Shown here one piece after another: positions 22,513 to 36,072 of a stretch of 64,000 nt of DNA. This stretch comes from Musa acuminata AAA Group (Eukaryota > Streptophyta > Magnoliopsida > Zingiberales > Musaceae). Below the pieces are notes generated by a model. The model was not told the DNA's origin and did not search any database. It was given only the letters and a program-made list of their open reading frames with translations. The stretch spans positions 34,534,501-34,598,500 of the forward strand of contig NC_088344.1 of assembly GCF_036884655.1 (NCBI RefSeq), given 5' to 3'. Every line of letters starts with the position of its first letter. Position 1 is the stretch's first letter. A program made the position numbers and the translations under genes.

Positions 22513-25500
22513 ATGAAGGGGAAGAACTTCCCGATCGTTGCGTTCGAGCACAAGAGGTGAGTCATGAGCTGCGATCTATGATCTTGTTATTGTTGATGTT
22601 GATGATGATGAGGATTGTGCTGCCGATCGAACCCCACGTGTTGAGCCGGTGGAGGGCATACCCTTCCCGTGATGCCTGCTCTTACTACACGCCGATTTCT
22701 TTCTTCTTTCTGTCCCATTTCTTTCTCGTTACGTGGATCTTTGAGATTACAACTATTCGAGCAATGTAGTCGCCCGATCTGGACTTCTGCGTTCTGGATC
22801 TGCGTATATTGGTGTTGGAAAGTACGGATTTCACTTTTCTCTATTCCGAGCTCTCTGATGGATTACTAGTTCGCGAATGGCCTCCCTGGATCTCCTTCTG
22901 GAATCTAGGGTTTTAGCTCGAACGGTACATAAGTCCATGGATGCTCTGACTTGGTCCCTTTTGTGGAGTTCTTTTTGCTTTTAGGGTGTAGTTTGTTATG
23001 CTTCGAGTTCTGGCTGAATTAACGTTGTTCTTATGTTGGATTTGAGTTTCTTGTATTTTGAAGGGTAGTTCTTTGTTTTTTTTTTTTGATGCGTGCTGTT
23101 CTTGATGGTGAGGATATGTGAGCAGGGATGCATATGGGTTTGCAGTGCGGCCTCAAAACGTGCAGAGGTACCGAGAGTATGCTAATATTTACAAGGCAAG
23201 GCTTCCGTTTCTAATTTCTCCTATTATTTTGGTCCAATTTAGTGGCCTTGATGTCGTGGATTGGTTTAGGATGTCGTGATGATTCTGATTCCAGGAGGAA
23301 GAAGAAGAGAGAGTGGAGCGGTGGAAGGACTTCCTTGATCGGGTGGTTAAGTCTGACGGCACGCCCACTGATGACAAGCCCACAGAGGAAAACAGCGTTC
23401 TGCTGCATTTGGATGCTTCCAGAGTCTCGGAGAAGGACAGCGATCCTGACGAGCCTAGCGAGTGTTATGACACAGAGGAAGTTGGATCACAGAAGGAGAC
23501 GACACAGAAGGAGAGAAGAGTTCATCGGGTCCAAATTTGGCCCCAGACCAGGCCTTCCCTTACTGTCATTGAGCAGATGATGAGTCTGCGAGTAACGAAG
23601 AAAAACTTCCTGGAAGGTGGTGAAGAAGGCAACAAAGGAAGTAGGAAAAACCTTGCTCCTATAAAAGAGTCAAAAGCCACAGAAGACTCTGACGATGAAT
23701 TTTATGATGTGGAGAGATCAGATCCAGTCCAGGAGTTACCTTCTGGAGATGGTGTCACGGTTGGTATAGCTGGTCAAGGAGTACCTGAGGATAGTGACTT
23801 CCCTTGGAAGGAGGAATTGGAGTGCTTGGTCCATGGGGGGCTCCCTATGGCTCTCAGAGGAGAGGTGTATCCAGGACTTAGCTGTGTATTGCCTGTTGTA
23901 CAGCTGGTTTTTGTGCTTCCACTAATCTACGTCTACCAATGTCTCTTAACTGTAGCTTTGGCAAGCTTTTGTCGGTGTTGGAGCTCGCAGGTTGGATGGA
24001 TATTATAGTAGCTTGTTAGATCAAGAATCTAAGGCTGATGGAAAAGAAGTTGATGCTCTGCTTATAGAAGGTGATGCTGTGCTTAAGAATGACACTGAAA
24101 GCAAACCAACACTACCCCAAGGAATTGAAAAATGGAAGGGACAGATTGAGAAGGTCGCTACCATTATAAAGTGTCCAACTTCCGTTTACTCAGTGTGTCA
24201 TGGTAACTCAAATGCTGAATTTCAAATTACTTGCTTATGTTCTCTTTACAGGATTTACCCAGAACATTCCCTGGTCATCCTGCTCTAGATGACGACGGGA
24301 GAAATGCTTTGAGGCGGTTGCTCATGGCATATGCTCTGCATAATCCGTCTGTTGGTTATTGTCAGGTACTCATGCTTATCATGTTTCTGCAGTGTGTTTG
24401 GTGTCATCATTCTCTTTGGGAATAGTTCTCCAAGAGTTTGCCGCAAGATTAAACAGCTTTTATATAATCTAGAGAATGTATTTCTCTTTCTGAGCTTTTC
24501 TTCTCTTGTAAAGTATATCAGAGTGATTACAAGTACTGGAATTCAGACTCTTACACTTTCGGATTTTATGTTTGATGATCTGTCACACGCAGAACCTATT
24601 CCCTCTCAGCCAGTCCTTTATATTCTTTTATAGAGTTACTAGTTATATTTCTTTCTGTTCAGAAAAATGAGGATTTTCTAACTAAATAGAACATCTTACT
24701 TGGATTTGTACTCTGCAGGTGATGAATTTCTTTGCTGGATTACTGCTTCTGCTGATGCCTGAGGAAAATGCATTTTGGTAGGTTTGCCTGGCAGATTTAA
24801 AATTTAATCAAGGATATCATTTACGTGTTTAGAAAAAAAATTATATGATTGCTTAGCATGATTCGGCAATGTGAGTAGTGAGTTTTTTTCTGTAGATAGA
24901 TATAACATGAAAGAATTTCCTGATCCTAAGTTTTTTGATGTATCACAGGACTTTAACTGGCATCATTGATGACTATTTTGATGGTTACTACTCTGAGGAG
25001 ATGATTGAATCCCAGGTGATATTGTGATGAAACATGTGCTTCTTTTTAAATTTGGGATGAGTTTCTACCATGCTAGTCACTTTGTCAAGAGGTTAGTTTT
25101 GTTACTGTATGCTGATGTATTAATGTATGTGGAAATATGTTCCAGGTGGACCAACTTGCTTTGGAGGATTTAGTACGTGAAAGATTTCCAAAATTAGGTC
25201 CTAGTACCTCATATTTTTTGCTACTCTTTATTGTCTTCAAGAAACTGTGCTGGTAAAATATCAACCAACACGAATTTATGTTTGATATATTCATATCTAT
25301 ATTTTTATCCTTTATTTGCAGTGAATCATCTAGATTATCTCGGAGTGCAGGTGGCATGGATCACAGGACCGTGGTTCCTTTCCATTTTCATGAATATGCT
25401 TCCCTGGGAAAGTGGTCAGGTTTTCCTATGCAGAATTTTGTAACTGTTAGACCATTTGTTTACCTCTACTAAAATCTTTTCATCCTTGTTATTTTTTTAT

Positions 25501-28500
25501 TTTTCAAAAAGGTGCTATACAATATGCGTTCTTTTAATTTCGTCTTTGATTTTTTTTAAAATTATAGTTCTTCGTGTTTGGGATGTGCTTTTGTTTGATG
25601 GGAACCGGGAGATGCTTTTCCGAACAGCACTTGCTTTGTTGGAGTTATATGGTACTGCTTAATATATTGATGGATCTTGATCTGTTTGACAGTTTGACCG
25701 TATGAGTACATTAATTGGATACAAAGTCTAGTTTGTTACATGGAATATAACCAATGTTGTTTTTTCTTGTGAACTTCTCTAGGTCCTGCAATTGTAACAA
25801 CCAAGGATGCAGGGGATGCAATCACATTGGTGCAGTCTCTTGCTGGTTCGACTTTCGACAGTAGCCAACTTGTTTTGACAGCTTGTGTAGGATATCAAAC
25901 TGTAAATGAGATGAGACTACAAGAATTAAGGAACAAACATCGACCATCTGTGCTTGCTGCCATGGAGGAAAGGTCCAAAGGAATGCATGTTTGGAGTGAC
26001 TCTAAAGGTCTTGCGACTAAGCTGTATAGTTTCAACCGTGACAATGGACTCCTAGTTTCAGAGTCAAAATCAGAAGAAAATGCTGGTGACACAAAAGCTA
26101 TTGGCGAAGTGCACTTCATAGATTCCGATTTCACTAATTATGATGGTAGTACTCTGACATTTGATGCAGAGCTGGATTCTTTACCTGATCTTCAAGAGCA
26201 GGTAATCCTTCTATTATTTGCTGTTGTAAAGTGTGTTTCACTTTCTAGTTCGAGGGTCAAATGTTCAATGTAAGCAAATAGACTAATGATGTCCAGTAGG
26301 CAGTGAGCGTTGTTAAGGCCTCTTCAGTGCATTAAATACATAATGAAATATAAAAATGGTTACCATTTGGAAAAATGTCTATTACACTTGCAAATGTTAT
26401 CAATTTTTTTTTCTAATCTTAAAGACTGGCTTTGATTTCCAATCTGCTCAATCTAAAGTGCTATTTTAACTTGCATGATAAGCAAACGCATTGGCTTTTA
26501 ATTGTCATTTTTAAAATGAATCTATGGGCCACCAGTTGGATAATTCTTGTGGCACTTTTTCATAAGTAATCTCACCTTGTTGTCTTTTCATGTTCATAGT
26601 GCTTATTACTCATGTGTTTTCCGCTGTTATTTATTTGTAAAAGCTACTCATGTCTTTTTAAAAAATGACATGAGTAGCTTTTACATATGGTGACGGTAAC
26701 TGGTATGTTTTCTTTTATAGTTGTCATTCTAAATTTAAGAATATCTAGTTGAATAGGAGAATAAAGCATATGGTATTGTACATTTTGTGGAATAGGTAGG
26801 AGAATCACAAAGAAAGCCAGTAGCTTTTGGTTTTGGGAGGGAAAAACACCAGAATTAAACTGAGGCAAAATCTGGTTTTGTTTGTTAAGCAATATTGTTG
26901 ATGGGACATATCAGAATTATTAAATGTTGTAACTATGTATCCCACAAATATAAAGAAAGCAGGATCCCTCATATAGATCAATCGAACATTCTACTTCAGT
27001 GAGTCTTTGTACTTCTCTTATCAAATATTTTGAGTTTGAATGATGTGACATTTAATATCACCAACCTCACCAGGTTAGAGCACTATTTTAGGGCATCTAA
27101 TTGGTTTACCTAGATTTTCAACCATAGAAAAAGGCCCAAAGATTGAAAGCAGATGCATTGGCATTCTTTAGTAAAATGATTTGCTAATTTCAGATTCTTG
27201 AGTAATCGAAATTACTTGGACATGAACATCAAGCTTTGGGGGTTGCCTGGTACAGTAAACTTGTCAGCTGAAATGGGCTATGCGCATTTTATATCAAATG
27301 CAGCTTTCGTGCAAATATAACAAATAAAAAACATATAAAGCTCAGGGTAATAGAAATCAAGCTTTTAGTACCAAAAGAACCATGCTTTCATTGCTGCTAT
27401 TTCTTAAGTTGCCATATAGGGTACATCATTTCAATGATTCTGTGCTTTAATCTAGGCCTTGCCTCATTATCCAATAATGAAAAAGGGTGAGAAGTCTACT
27501 TGAAATGACATACTTTTCCGTGTACCCTTAATTTGTAGGCCACATGGTTAAGGGTGGAGCTATGTAGATTGCTAGAGGAGAAAAGATCTGCTACCCTCAG
27601 GTTTGTCGTTCTCAGCATCCTATTGGTGATAATATTAGAAAGTAGAAACTAAATATTTAGACATGCTTTCTCTACTCTTAAATTAATATATTTACTCTTA
27701 AAGCCTGAAAATATGTGCTTGATACCTGTGTGTTTTTCATCTCGAGTCGATGACATTGATTTTACATCACAATGAAAAATGCTCCTAAAACACAGCCTGG
27801 AACTATTTTTCTAAATGTAACTAATGTCTACATGACGTTCTTTTAGTTGTATGGCATCTAAGTTCTGCTTGTTTTTATTTAATCATTTTCATAGAGCCGA
27901 GGAGTTGGAGACAGCATTGATGGAGATGGTGAAGCAGGATAATAGGCGCCTATTGAGTGCAAAGGTATATGATGTTTTAAGCTGTTAATTTTTTCATATT
28001 GAACAAAGTTTTTTATATTCTCGATCTGGTGTTTTAAATTTCTTTCGTTAATTATATGGTGTTGCTCTATTGGATGGATTGTAATATATGTATGTTCTTA
28101 ATGACACCCATAGAGTTAAAACTGACTGGTATATACTAGTATACAGTGTGTCAATGCACTGAAGTATAGCAACATTATAAACAAGATTTTATATTTTTTT
28201 CCCATCAGTATACCATGGTATGTACTGATTTAATGCTATACTGGCATGAGTTATGAGCTTATATAAAAATCATAGTACATGTATATATGTAGAAGTATTA
28301 CGCATATCTGTATATAAAACAGATATATGGTTGCACACAGATATATGGCCAGAAAAAGTGTGTATGCATATGCATATGCATGTACATACCTTTATTTGTA
28401 TGTATATTAAATGCCCCCCACAGAGGCTGTTGCCATCTGGTTAATCTAAACCTTTTCTGTCTCTAGTTACTTTTGTGTTTATCACACATGCTGGCCCACT

Positions 28501-31500
28501 TTTTCTGGCCATCTGGTTAATCTAAGTGCTATTGCTGCTGTTCATAGGTTGAGCAGCTGGAGCAAGAGGTAATTGAGTTGCGGCAGGCTCTAGAAGACAA
28601 GCAAGAACAAGAGCGTGCCATGCTTGAGGTGTGCCAAAATTGTTTCTACCTTTACACTATGATTTTCTCCTACCATGCTGTTCGGTATCTTTGGTTGCTT
28701 TTTTATACAAATCAATGAGCTTTGCACTTGTGAAGGTACTGATGCGAGTTGAACAAGAACAAAAGGTCACGGAAGATGCTCGCCATTTTGCTGAGCAAGA
28801 TGTTGTTGCTCAGCGGCATGCTGTGCATGTCCTCCAGGTCTTTTATAGTCTACGATGTTTAGATTGCATTTTCAGCTGATTCTGATACTTGTTTATTTTT
28901 AAGTGGAAATGTTTTTTCCAGACTAGATAGATTTGGAAGAGAGATGACCATGAAACGACACTGATGAAGTTGTTTTAGTTAGGGGTTGACGCACTTGCAT
29001 GGAATTAGAGGATCGGAAACATAAGATCAAGATTGACAATTGCATTGCTAACAAGTAACAACTATATCTTAGTTGATGGCTCACATGGAATTGGACATTT
29101 TGACTGCTGCAAAACTGGTATCTCATCAATTATGGCTAAATAGGAGGATACAAGTCCACCTCGTGCAATTTTTTTCATTGCTTGGTTTTGAGTGTATTTG
29201 CAGAGAGACTTAGTTTTCTGTGCATCTTTATTTCTTCACTAAGGTTTACCTATTACATGCTGGCCTGAGTTGGAGAGGTGATCTAGCTTGTCAAATTATG
29301 GTCTATATGCACATAGCTCTTACATCTTTGTTCTTTGAATACCTTCCACATTCTTTGACTTGTGCCATATGGGTACAACTGCAAACAGAAGTGGAACCTA
29401 AAATCAAAGTGTCTATATTGTTTTTATATAGCTAAAATGAATGCTGCTGTGCCTTGAAGCAGTGCTGAGCTTGCTTTTACTGGTGAAGGATACATAATGA
29501 ACTGTACAAAAAAAAAATCATTTCTTAATCATTATCGCCTTTTAACAGTTAGATGCCAATTTTGTGCCACTCACATTTTTTCTTCCATGCTTATGTTTCC
29601 ACTCCTAATTTTCAGTACCATATGCATTTTATAACCCTTTGAGTTGTTGCTCTCCTCATCCTATACATTTATTGAAGGAATATATATTGTTCCTACTGAT
29701 TTTTGTTATTCACTTTTCATTAATACAACACATTTCTAAATTTGATTAGGTTGTTATATCTTTACTTCTACCCACTACAAATAGATATATGCAGGAAAAA
29801 TATGAAGAAGCCATGTTCTTATTTGCACAAATGGAGAAGAGGGCAGTAATGGCAGAGACAATGTTGGAGGCTACATTGCAATACGAGTCTAGCCAGCTCA
29901 AAGCACTTAGCTCCCCAAGGTATATGTTAAATCACTTTCTGTCAATTCTTCTTTTTTCTTCCACTGGGTTGTTAGAAGAGCATCAAAATCTTACAAGCCA
30001 CTCTTGCTTGCCAGCAGGAGTATCCTTATCTCTTGATCTTCATGCAGTCTTGTTCTTTTCTCGACTTTCATCAAGCGTATGTTGTTTCAGCACAGGATCA
30101 TGATTATGTTATCATGCCAGGCAAAAGCTGGCTGTGACATAGGTTCAAACTCCTTGACGTGATGCGTTCCGATACCTTCCTCGGGTGGCATGTTTGGACC
30201 CATGCCAGACTGTCATGACAATCCTTGATTTTCATATCTTCTTCTCTTTATCATGTTCACATCAAACACACTCTTCTCAATTCTCTGATGTTGGCGCACC
30301 ATACATGCACCTGACACAACTTTGTGACCTTTTCATTTCAGGACACCAACTGCAGATTCCTCGTCCGTGCGAACAAGTCAGGACTCATTTCAGGATGTCC
30401 CTGCCAGGAAAATAAACTTGCTTTCTAGGCCATTTGTACTTGGTTGGCGTGATAAGAACAAGGTGTTCACCTATAACTTATTTTTTGGGGTCTAGATTCT
30501 CTTTATTGTAGAAAGCATTACCTCTTAATTTTATTGTTTTATAGCAAACTGGTAGTTGAGAAAAATAATGCTGCTTACCATAATAGAACATCTATTACAA
30601 GAAGTTGTAAATTTAATAATGTCAGACATAGTGCACTGCGGTAATGATATTTTGTTGTCTAGTAATGATCTCTCTAGTAAGCTCTAAAGCCCGCCTTTAT
30701 AGGCTAGTTAAAATTTCACCACCAAAATTTTAGTAGTGCTTCTTCGTCCGAAGGTTAAGATTTAGGACTCTCCATGTGGAATTTAGCCACTACTAGTATA
30801 CAGAAAACAAACTTATTTGGAAACTCTGAATTGCTTATGCTGCATTTGCTATATATGCATGTTACGCACGTTCTCCAGTATTTTAGATGACTCACAAATT
30901 GTCTCTTTCATCCAATTGAACTGCCTCCCTTTAGCATAAATCATCTAATTTTAAACAGACTTGATTTTTTAAATCTAGGACTATGGCCTTATTGGTCACA
31001 CTCGGATAATTTTGGTTCACTAACTTAAAATTATTTAGCTGAACAAAATATCATGTAATTTTCTATTGTTTGTGTGTGTGTGTGTGTGTGCGTACGCATG
31101 TGCATGTGCTGCCGATGGCTTTTCTCCTCCATGGTGTAGGACTTAATGATCTTTTTGTTGCATATTACTGCTATGGTTTTCAATGGTTTTGTAGTAGAAA
31201 TTACTACGACCTTCATCTCTTGCAAATCTTTTAATTATCAGGTGAGCCTTCCTCACACATATACTCAGCATAATCAATGAGCCTCAGGCCTTTGCGCCCC
31301 CCTATTGTCTCACACCATTGCAACTCTGAATTTTTTCTTTTTATCTTTATGCACCTGCCTTTATTTATATTCACCAACACGAATATGTAATTCTGATATA
31401 TCATGTTTTATGTATTTCCAGGGCGCACAGATTAATCCCGAGGAATCCAGTGACAGGAAGCCGAGCAATGAGGGTGAACAAAATGTGCAAAACTCTGAAC

Positions 31501-31532
31501 AGAGAAATGAATCGACATCAGGAGCTGGATAA
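22513..31532 (+). CDS. TBC-domain Rab GTPase-activating protein, coiled-coil C-terminus
   Basis: TBC proteins stimulate GTP hydrolysis by Rab GTPases in vesicle traffic. Exons: 22513-22556, 23126-23195, 23295-23864, 23956-24153, 24252-24365, 24719-24777, 24949-25015, 25146-25197, 25322-25414, 25568-25651, 25783-26201, 27539-27600, 27895-27964, 28548-28628, 28736-28837, 29795-29919, 30342-30462, 31422-31532. Phases close to 813 residues. Residues 1-210 are charged and probably disordered. The TBC domain runs from about 212 to 480. Both catalytic fingers are present: IEKDLPR (Arg298) and GYCQ (Gln332), so it should be an active dual-finger GAP. Residues 590-745 are Glu/Gln/Leu-rich coiled coil, followed by a Ser-rich tail. 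The intron after exon 2 starts with GC (AAG|GCAAGG), all others with GT. The closest relatives are plant EVI5/TBC1D2-like proteins; the Rab partner is unknown. Confidence 0.93.
26637..26684. repeat. 18-bp perfect inverted repeat with a 12-base loop
   Basis: GTAAAAGCTACTCATGTC at 26637-26654 is exactly complementary to 26667-26684. The T/A-rich loop can extend the stem further. It lies in the 1.3-kb intron of the RabGAP gene, 440 bases after the donor. It may be the core of a small MITE or a chance fold-back. Confidence 0.85.
31070..31091. repeat. (TG)n microsatellite
   Basis: This is a pure TG dinucleotide run of about 11 units in the last intron of the RabGAP gene. It is probably polymorphic in length. 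Confidence 0.9.
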
Positions 31533-33500
31533 GTGAAACTTTAGACATCAAATTATTTCATTGCATGTTTGATTTGCTTTTATGCAGTTTCTTGTCTATA
31601 TCTATATCAATGATCCCATATGTTTATAGTAATGATTCAGTCGCGGTCATTTGCCCTAAGCAGAAAAGCGTGCCACATTTATCTATCTACCGAGGAGGAG
31701 AAAAGCGTTCCACATTTTTATTCAGGCTTGTAGGTTGTATAATTCTTGTTGTAAATTATCAAACAAATAGTACATATTAGCCCATCCATTGGTTAATTTT
31801 CTTCAATAAACATCGTGAGTAAAATGGTTTACATTACATGTGTTCCCCTTAACTCGATGTAAGCAGCAAGCCAGTTAGCATGAGGCTACAAAAACTAAGC
31901 CCAAGAAGAATGGATTGGATGATGGCCTGAGCAACTAACTGTCTGACCTTTTTATTTTTGCTGCCTTTGTTTCCAGGACTCGAGTGCGTGGTTCGTCTGA
32001 TGCCCTGCTGGAGATGAAGCACTTCAATTGAGCCATCATGATGATGCAAATTGGAAATAGGTGCATGATAAGCATCAATAGCCTTTCACTGGCGCCTTAA
32101 GAAAGACTCCAAAACTGTGTGTCAACTTAAGCAGAGGCAGTTTAATCAGGTGCAAGAAGCAACCTGCGAAACGGTGCTCCTCTGGTGTAGTTCTCCCAAG
32201 CCCAGTGGCGGTGTACTTACTTCTCATAATGGTTCGGGCGTACCAGCATCGATCTTGGTGACGCATGCAGGAAGAAAACGACAGACGAGGGCGGCGAACG
32301 TACACTAGGGGGAGCCAAACAAGAGACGGCGGCCGCCGTGCCTCCAGCCATCCCTGCCCTAACAACCCGCCGCGCTCTTCTGCCGTGCCCATTTTGGCGC
32401 GTTATACAACATCGTCGCCCGCACCACCTGACGCACGCCGAAGCAGAACGGGCGTGCGCTCCTGACGTCCCGCCTCCCAACCGCAACGGTGGTCTTCACG
32501 CGCTCCTCGCGTCGCCTATCGGAAACGCCTCCTCCAGTTCAACCTCTCCTCCTGGTCATCCACTGTACGGATGATGCGTAGAAGAGGCACAACGGAGTCT
32601 CCAATCGACGTCACATGGAGAGGCAAATATGCAAATCTTGACCCGAGCATAACTCAGATCCAACTCTGCAGTGACTCGCAACACCAGAGTCCAGAATGCT
32701 AATAGCCGTACCATATGCCGATAATAGATAGATCAATAAAATTAATACTAACGGATTAAACTCATAAATACAAATTGAAAGTGTCAGATAGAGTATAACC
32801 AATCGACAATTTATTTAAGTAAATAAAACCTTTTATAAACTAAATGGTATATATATATATATATATATAAAAAGAGATTAGAGTACATTATTATATAATA
32901 AATTTTTAAAATTTTATTATATAAAAAATTAAAGTATATTTTTTTAACGAATAAACGATGAAAACAAGATTAACTATATTTGCCGTATACAGTAAATATA
33001 AAAATATTTTAAATAGATGATCAGTTTAAAATTATTTTTTAATGCTAAATAATTTGTAATAAATGTTTTGAAGTAATATAATTGTTTCCTAAGTAGAGAA
33101 AACCAAAACGATGGCGGGCATGTGGTGGCATGAGGGGCTGTAGGGCCCGAGCAACGAAGCGTTATTGTGGCGCTACACTCCACGGTGGGCCTCCGCTCTC
33201 TCTCTCTCTCCCTCTCTCCCTCCCTTTCTTCTATCTATCTGTCTCTTCGTGAGAATCTGTTGCAGGGGAAGCGGCTGGAATTTTTTTTCCCGATGCTTTT
33301 CGAGCGTGCAAGTCAGAAGCGCGTCGTTTCATTTCGTACGTGCGTAGCCTAATCATTGCCTTCCTCTCTCTGTCTCTCTCTGGTTTCTTCCCTCTCTCTT
33401 ATTTAATGGCCGGAAGAGGTGAGATATCGGTTCTCCTCAACATCTGCGTCCGCTTCGCCTCTCCATCCTCACTTCCATCTCTCCGAGGCGCTTCTCCTTT
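31533..33500. other. Spacer with unresolved minus-strand frames (31849-32575)
   Basis: After the RabGAP 3' UTR, 32210-32575 is GC-rich with open frames on both strands. On the minus strand a strong donor (GAGAA|GTAAGT, about 32216) ends a frame that runs from 32486. Another frame, 31849-32049, ends in a hydrophobic segment IIQSILLGLSFCSLMLTGLL. The two may belong to one small minus-strand gene, but I could not find an acceptor that joins them in frame. From 32720 to 33100 the DNA is AT-rich with an (AT)n run at 32849-32869. CT-runs at 33195-33230 lead into the Dof gene. Confidence 0.3.
33195..33230. repeat. CT-rich run upstream of the Dof gene
   Basis: CTCTCTCTCTCTCC and related pyrimidine blocks lie 300 bases before a possible first ATG of the Dof gene. 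Such Y-patch or CT-runs are common near plant transcription starts and in leaders. More CT blocks follow at 33362-33400. Confidence 0.6.
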
Positions 33501-34174
33501 GGGCGGTGCATGGAAGTTCCTAAAGCTCGCAGCCAGGTACACATCTCCGCACAGCACCCCCTCCTGCACTTCACTTTGGTTTCATCTGACTTCTTTTACA
33601 TCTCCCGACTCTCTCTTTCTTTCTTTTTCGGTTTGTTTTGCGTTTTAAGATCTCGTTTGAGCGTGAGATCAGTGGATCAGAATCATACATAGGTACATAT
33701 ATATCTGCATGTCCTTTGTGTAGCTATTCTTCTTCTTCTTCTTCTGCGTGTCATCACTCTCTTTTCGAGCTTTTGTTGGTCTGTGATGACAAGTGATGCT
33801 CATCTTGTTCTTCAATTAACACTTAGCAGTGTAATTTGAGTTCTTCTATATACCTTCAGCTAAAGCTATCAAAACCACTTCTTTTCCTTGTATTATTAAT
33901 GAAGCTTCCCACTTGAGACATCATGATGAAGAAACAAAGCTGATGCACTGCCTTTACAAAGGCTGACATCCCACTATATTGCTCTTCCACTAAAGCTTGC
34001 TCCTTCCTGACTACTTACTAATCATGTTGTTGGCATGCTCACAAGTTTCTCTTTTACTATCTTCTTGGCATGCTTTTATCTTTATAAAGGCTTCTTTTGT
34101 ACTCTCTATCATAATCTATCATTTACTATCTTCTTCTTCTTCTTCTTCTGGTCGTGTGATTTCTTCTGCAGGCC

Positions 34175-34873
34175 ATGGCTGGCCAACAGCTGGGAGGGCT
34201 GCGACTGTGCCCCAAGAACCAGCCGCAGCAGCAGGAGAGGAAGCTAGTTAGACCTCATCCAGAACAGGCCCTCAAATGCCCCCGCTGTGCCTCCACCAAC
34301 ACCAAGTTCTGCTACTACAACAACTACAGCCTCTCCCAACCCAGATACTTCTGCAAGGGCTGCAGGAGGTATTGGACTCAGGGAGGCTCCCTTAGGAACG
34401 TTCCCGTCGGAGGTGGCTGCAGGAAGAACAAAAGATCCACCGCTTCCTCTAAGAAGGCGCAAGACACTGATCCCGTCGCCGCCGACTCCACAAACGATCA
34501 TCCACTCCCCCCTCCCTTCTTTCCTCCACCACTTCTCCATGACCTCACCTTGGCCTTCGATGGCCATGGCTTTCTCCCGGACCATGTACTTAACCTCGAC
34601 ATTTGCGGCTCTGTCGACACCGTGAACCCAAGTGGCTCGAACGACCTTTGCTATGGCCTCGGTGGTGTCGCCGGGGAAGATGGACTCGTCCGATTTGAGG
34701 GAGGAGGACTGGGAGATGCAACAGACAGAGCAGTGGCCGGCCGTAAGGACATGGACGAAGGGGAGACCAAAGCTTCGATGGGCCTTCCATGGGCTGGTGT
34801 TGGTTCTTCTTGGTATGGACTCATCAGTAGCTCCACCACGACCACCCTCGGAGACGCCTATGCTTTCTTCTGA
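34175..34873 (+). CDS. Dof zinc-finger transcription factor
   Basis: Dof proteins are plant-specific nuclear factors that bind AAAG cores. The single long exon encodes 232 residues. The Dof finger is complete: C35-x2-C38-x21-C60-x2-C63, with the conserved [27 protein letters not shown] and [14 protein letters not shown] stretches. The rest is proline-, glycine- and serine-rich with no other domain, as usual in this family. A good acceptor (TTCTGCAG) lies three bases before the ATG. An upstream exon 33510-33536 (encoding MEVPKARSQ, donor GTACAC) would join in frame, so the true start may be 33510. The family is certain; the subgroup and target genes are not. Confidence 0.95.
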   Translation: MAGQQLGGLRLCPKNQPQQQERKLVRPHPEQALKCPRCASTNTKFCYYNNYSLSQPRYFCKGCRRYWTQGGSLRNVPVGGGCRKNKRSTASSKKAQDTDPVAADSTNDHPLPPPFFPPPLLHDLTLAFDGHGFLPDHVLNLDICGSVDTVNPSGSNDLCYGLGGVAGEDGLVRFEGGGLGDATDRAVAGRKDMDEGETKASMGLPWAGVGSSWYGLISSSTTTTLGDAYAFF

Positions 34874-36072
34874 GGCTACTGCTGCCTGCGTTCTCGGTTC
34901 CTTCATCGTATTCCGCCTTCTTTTCCCCTGCTGTTTACTACACATATTGTGGGGTGGGTGATGATGACTCCACGATTACACAGTAAGATTAGGGTTCAAA
35001 GGGAGGGATGTGGTGACTGCATCAGTTTGTATGGCTGTGTCTGCACGGGGAAGCAGAAGGAGACGCTGCGAGATAGAATAATTTCGACAACGAAATCTTA
35101 GTTCAGATACGGAGGATTTATTACACATGAGATCTTTTTTTGGGGGTGAAACAGTCGACCTAAATAGCAGTGACGTGATTTGGGAATGCACAGTGTGTGT
35201 TCCTCCAGACAATGTATGCAGCTCCAAAGCCCAAAAGGATATGATCTCTTACAATGTATGCAGCTACAAAGTCCAAAATTTCATCTCTCAGAATGCATAT
35301 CTAGTTAAACAATCGAGACCAAAAATATATGCAATCTTATATAGACTAAAGACATATGGCAATTCCAGTATCAGCTCATTGGGCAAAAATACACAACCAA
35401 AGCTTCATACGAGCAAACAGCTACGATATTGATGCAGTATGAGAAATGGTGAGGCTTGAGATGGTTTTCATGACTTGGTTTCTATTTCGATTGGGTAAAG
35501 GTTTTAGCCGGGAGGAGTTCGATTAAGATACCGAAGAAAAGATGGATAAAGAGCAAAACAGAGCAGAGAGGGCACTACAAATTAGCTGTGGCATGGGAAA
35601 CTAAGAAAAACAAGCATGATATTATTGGACATGGAAAAGAAATGAACAATTAGTCATTTTTCGACCGATGTATGATATGAATGCATTAAGTAACAACAAA
35701 ATGAGGTCTATGATCGTCTTAGAAGCCAAATATCTGTCGATCAGAATTCATAAAGAACATAATCCATTAATCAGAGTAAAACTTGAGTAAGATGGAGCAT
35801 AATCTCCTTGCAAAAGAGTTCCATTCTTCTGAACCTCCATCAAAATGATATAGAAAAGAATGCAGCTCCAAAAAATGAATGAGGCCAATTAGTTATTGGC
35901 GCTTCCTAACCCTACTCGCTAACTGGTCTTAAGGTTTCAGGCAAAAGAATCAGATGCCGACATGAGTTGCACATACGAACTAAACCAACCTCCAGAGCTT
36001 CAGTTAACCCAATGCCGCCGTCACCATTGCACGAGGAACGCACACACACCTGACCATTGTTTCTGAAGAAGC
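34874..36072. other. Convergent 3' flanks of the Dof and transporter genes
   Basis: The two genes end towards each other here. The stretch holds their 3' UTRs and AT-rich spacer. The phrase CAATGTATGCAGCT, followed after a few bases by AAAGYCCAAAA, occurs twice (about 35210 and 35255). I see no further gene. Confidence 0.4.

Noticed and set aside
34244..34945. 233-codon minus-strand open frame opposite the Dof gene
   Set aside because: It is the antisense shadow of a GC-rich Dof coding exon; its sequence has no domain, while the plus strand has a complete zinc finger.
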